In this document: piece after piece, positions 62,072 to 64,000 of the stretch | How positions within the stretch are numbered: position 1 is the stretch's first letter | Layout: each line of letters begins with the position of its first letter | From: Dyella kyungheensis | GTDB taxonomy: Bacteria > Pseudomonadota > Gammaproteobacteria > Xanthomonadales > Rhodanobacteraceae | Direction: 5' to 3' | DNA length: 64,000 nt | Assembly: GCF_016905005.1 (NCBI RefSeq) | Contig: NZ_JADIKC010000007.1 | Coordinates: 335,718-399,717, forward strand | Made by a program: the position numbers and the translations under genes | Notes under the pieces: model-generated | What the model saw: only the letters and a program-made list of their open reading frames with translations | What the model was told of the DNA's origin: nothing | Database searches by the model: none

Positions 62072-63922
62072 ATGCGCTTGTACCGCGCCGCAGGCGTTGC
62101 CCTGCTTGTTGCCCTGGCATTGAGCGGCTGCGTGCCGCCGGCCGCACAGAAGTCGCCAGCGGAAGTCGCGGCGAGCCAGCAGGCCGACGTCCTGATCCAG
62201 CAGGGCAAGTTCGACGAGGCCGCGCAGGCCTATCTCGCGCTGGCGCAGACCAGCAGCAATCGCGACCATTATCAGTTGCTGGCCGCCGAGGCCTATCGAC
62301 AGGAAGGCCAGCTCGATCGTGCGGCACCGCTGCTCGACGGCATCCGTCGCCAGCGGCTGACCGGCGACGAGCCCTCGCGACTCGATCTGCTGCAGGCCGA
62401 ATGGGCATTGAAGCAACACAACGCGCCGAAGGCGCTGCAGCTCACCACCCAACCGAACATCAGCGTGCCGCCGGCATTGCAGCTGCGCCTGCTCGAACTG
62501 CGCTCGCAGTCCATGCAGCAAACCGGCGACTTCTGGGGCGCCGCACGCACGCGTGTCGAAATGGACGGCCAATTGAGCGGCCTGGACCAGGCGCAGAACC
62601 GCAAGCAGATCGTTTCGCTGCTCACTCAACTGGGCATCGACCCGTTGAAGCAGCGCGCCGCGGCGATGCAACCCGGCGATCGCATGCTGCCGTGGGTCAA
62701 TGAAGCACTCACCCAGCTCGGCGTCGCGGTGGCGCATCCCGCGCCGGCGCTCGAGCAGGAAGTGGGCACCATGCTGCCGGGCGAAGGCGCCAACGTGCGC
62801 GAAGGCTTCAAGATGCCGTCGCGCGTGGCGCTGCTGTTGCCCACCAGCGGCAACCTCGCCTCGGCCGGCACGACCATTCGCGAGGGTTTCTTCGCTGCCT
62901 ACGCCGATTCCGCGCACAACCACATGCCGCGTCCGCCGGTACGCGTCTACGACAGCGCCGGCACCACGGCGGGCGCGATCAAGGCCTACCAGCAAGCCGT
63001 CAGCGATGGGGCGCAGCTCATCATCGGCCCGCTGACGCGCGGCGAAGTATCCGCCCTGTTCGGCCTGCAGCAGCTGCCCGTACCGCTGCTCGCGCTCAAC
63101 CATCCCGACGACAAGAGCCTGCCCGCCAGCGGCGTGAGTGAGTTCGGCCTGCTGCCCGAAACCGAAGGCGCGCAAGCCGCCGATCACATGGCGGAGGCCG
63201 GCATCACCAATGCGTTCGTCATCGTCAGCAGCGACGACTTCGCCCAGCGCGCGGCCAAATCGTTCAAGGCGGAGCTCGAGGCACGCGGCGGCAAAGTCGC
63301 GGGCACCGGCAACCTCGGCAGCGGCGTCAACTTTGCCTCGACCATTTCAGGCCTCGGCATGCCGACCGACAGTGGCGACGCCAGCGCCAACAAGGACAGC
63401 GGCATCTTCATCAGCATGCGCCCGCAACAGGCGCGCCTGCTGCTGCCGCAGCTCAGGCTTGCCCGCGTGAACCTGCCGGTGGTCGGCACGTCGCACATCT
63501 ATGCCGGCGTCGATGACGCAGGCGCCAACCGCGATCTCGAAGGCGTCGAGTTCTGCGATTCGCCATGGCTGTTCGACGTGCAGCCGGGCCTGCCCAATCA
63601 CGGCGACATCGCCGGACAGTTGCCCGCGGCACGCGGCACGTCCGCTCGCCTGTTCGCATTCGGCATGGATGCATGGAACCTCGCGCCCTATATCGACTGG
63701 CTGCGCGCGCATCCCGGCAGCTATCTGCCCGGTGCCAGCGGACAACTCACCTCCGACCAGTTCGGCCGCATCCGTCGCGTGCTCGTCTGGGCCAAGTTCC
63801 AGGACGGTCTGGCCCGGCCGCTCAACGGCAGCCTGCAGATGGATACCTCGCCTGCACTCGCCCCGCCGACCGACGCGAGCGGCTCGCCGCAACTCCAGCC
63901 CGAGCAGCCCACCGGCAATTGA
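62072..63922 (+). CDS. lpoA: LpoA-like lipoprotein activator of PBP1a
   Basis: The 616-residue precursor starts MRLYRAAGVALL with lipobox LALSGC (Cys about residue 20), so it is anchored in the outer membrane. Residues ~25-240 are TPR-like helices (QQGKFDEAAQAYLALAQTSS). Residues ~260-590 are a periplasmic-binding-protein-like fold (RVALLLPTSGNLASAGTTIR, QLIIGPLTRGEVSALFGLQQ). LpoA stimulates PBP1a. Its stop overlaps the yraN ATG. Confidence 0.92.
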   Translation: MRLYRAAGVALLVALALSGCVPPAAQKSPAEVAASQQADVLIQQGKFDEAAQAYLALAQTSSNRDHYQLLAAEAYRQEGQLDRAAPLLDGIRRQRLTGDEPSRLDLLQAEWALKQHNAPKALQLTTQPNISVPPALQLRLLELRSQSMQQTGDFWGAARTRVEMDGQLSGLDQAQNRKQIVSLLTQLGIDPLKQRAAAMQPGDRMLPWVNEALTQLGVAVAHPAPALEQEVGTMLPGEGANVREGFKMPSRVALLLPTSGNLASAGTTIREGFFAAYADSAHNHMPRPPVRVYDSAGTTAGAIKAYQQAVSDGAQLIIGPLTRGEVSALFGLQQLPVPLLALNHPDDKSLPASGVSEFGLLPETEGAQAADHMAEAGITNAFVIVSSDDFAQRAAKSFKAELEARGGKVAGTGNLGSGVNFASTISGLGMPTDSGDASANKDSGIFISMRPQQARLLLPQLRLARVNLPVVGTSHIYAGVDDAGANRDLEGVEFCDSPWLFDVQPGLPNHGDIAGQLPAARGTSARLFAFGMDAWNLAPYIDWLRAHPGSYLPGASGQLTSDQFGRIRRVLVWAKFQDGLARPLNGSLQMDTSPALAPPTDASGSPQLQPEQPTGN

Positions 63923-64000
63923 TGCGCGCAGCCGGCGCCGCATTCGAACAACGCGCCTGCGCCGAACTGCAGCGCGCAGGCCTCAAGCTGCTCGCGCGCA
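63922..64000 (+). CDS. yraN: YraN (UPF0102), 3' cut off by the window edge
   Basis: Only the first 26 codons are visible (MRAAGAAFEQRACAELQRAG, then LKLLAR). The G..(F)E..A...L...G...L.R pattern and the position after lpoA match the YraN nuclease-like family. The ATG overlaps the lpoA stop as TGATG. Confidence 0.8.
   Translation, partial: MRAAGAAFEQRACAELQRAGLKLLAR

Overview
The window is a GC-rich gammaproteobacterial chromosome segment. The gene orders (lptD-surA-pdxA-rsmA-apaG-apaH; secA / M23 peptidase / dciA / lpxC / ftsZ; a dcw cluster lacking murD; rsmI-lpoA-yraN) and the dispersed TGTGGGAGCGCACCCTGTGCG-type palindromes point to the order Xanthomonadales (Lysobacterales), most likely Rhodanobacteraceae (Dyella / Rhodanobacter / Luteibacter relatives). 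This placement is inferred from gene content and order, not from a database search.

Bases 1-9.4 kb are accessory. They hold a 5'-truncated esterase with a terminator, a lipoprotein, an ArsR-type regulator overlapping an AHSA1/SRPBCC gene, a membrane-anchored protein of unknown function, a two-gene unknown cassette (a membrane protein plus a CARDB-like protein), an IS30 transposase remnant and a small orphan ORF. A 16-base motif (gtgtcagggacaattt and variants) recurs here at 4.5, 8.4 and 9.2 kb.

From 9.4 to 20.4 kb come ssb and a complete kdp potassium-uptake operon on the minus strand. Its order is small TM ORF-kdpF-kdpA-kdpB-66 aa ORF-OmpL-like porin-kdpC-(REP pair)-kdpD-kdpE, so it carries an outer-membrane porin and two small proteins beyond the textbook operon. 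Next are a DedA-rhodanese fusion, a long imperfect inverted repeat, gamma-glutamyltransferase and a YajR-like MFS carrier.

From 25 to 31.7 kb lie ispB and two FAD hydroxylases of ubiquinone synthesis, a dienelactone-hydrolase-like secreted protein, a probable cobalamin transporter of the BtuM type next to a PduO-type cobalamin adenosyltransferase, and an HDAC-family amidohydrolase. From 31.8 to 38.8 kb is the outer-membrane biogenesis and housekeeping operon lptD-surA-pdxA-rsmA-apaG-apaH, which ends at a REP pair and a bidirectional terminator shared with convergent secA.

From 38.9 to 60.4 kb, essentially all on the minus strand, is the envelope and division block: secA, M23 peptidase, (dciA on plus), lpxC, then the dcw cluster read mraZ-rsmH-ftsL-ftsI-murE-murF-mraY-ftsW-murG-murC-ddl-ftsQ-ftsA-ftsZ, largely with 4-base ATGA/GTGA overlaps. 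The mraZ promoter shows a near-consensus sigma-70 site and four 10-base-spaced TGGGN boxes, which is the known MraZ operator design. murD is missing from its usual place between mraY and ftsW. The window ends with rnpB (RNase P RNA), rsmI, lpoA and the first codons of yraN. No CRISPR array, prophage, tRNA or rRNA was seen.
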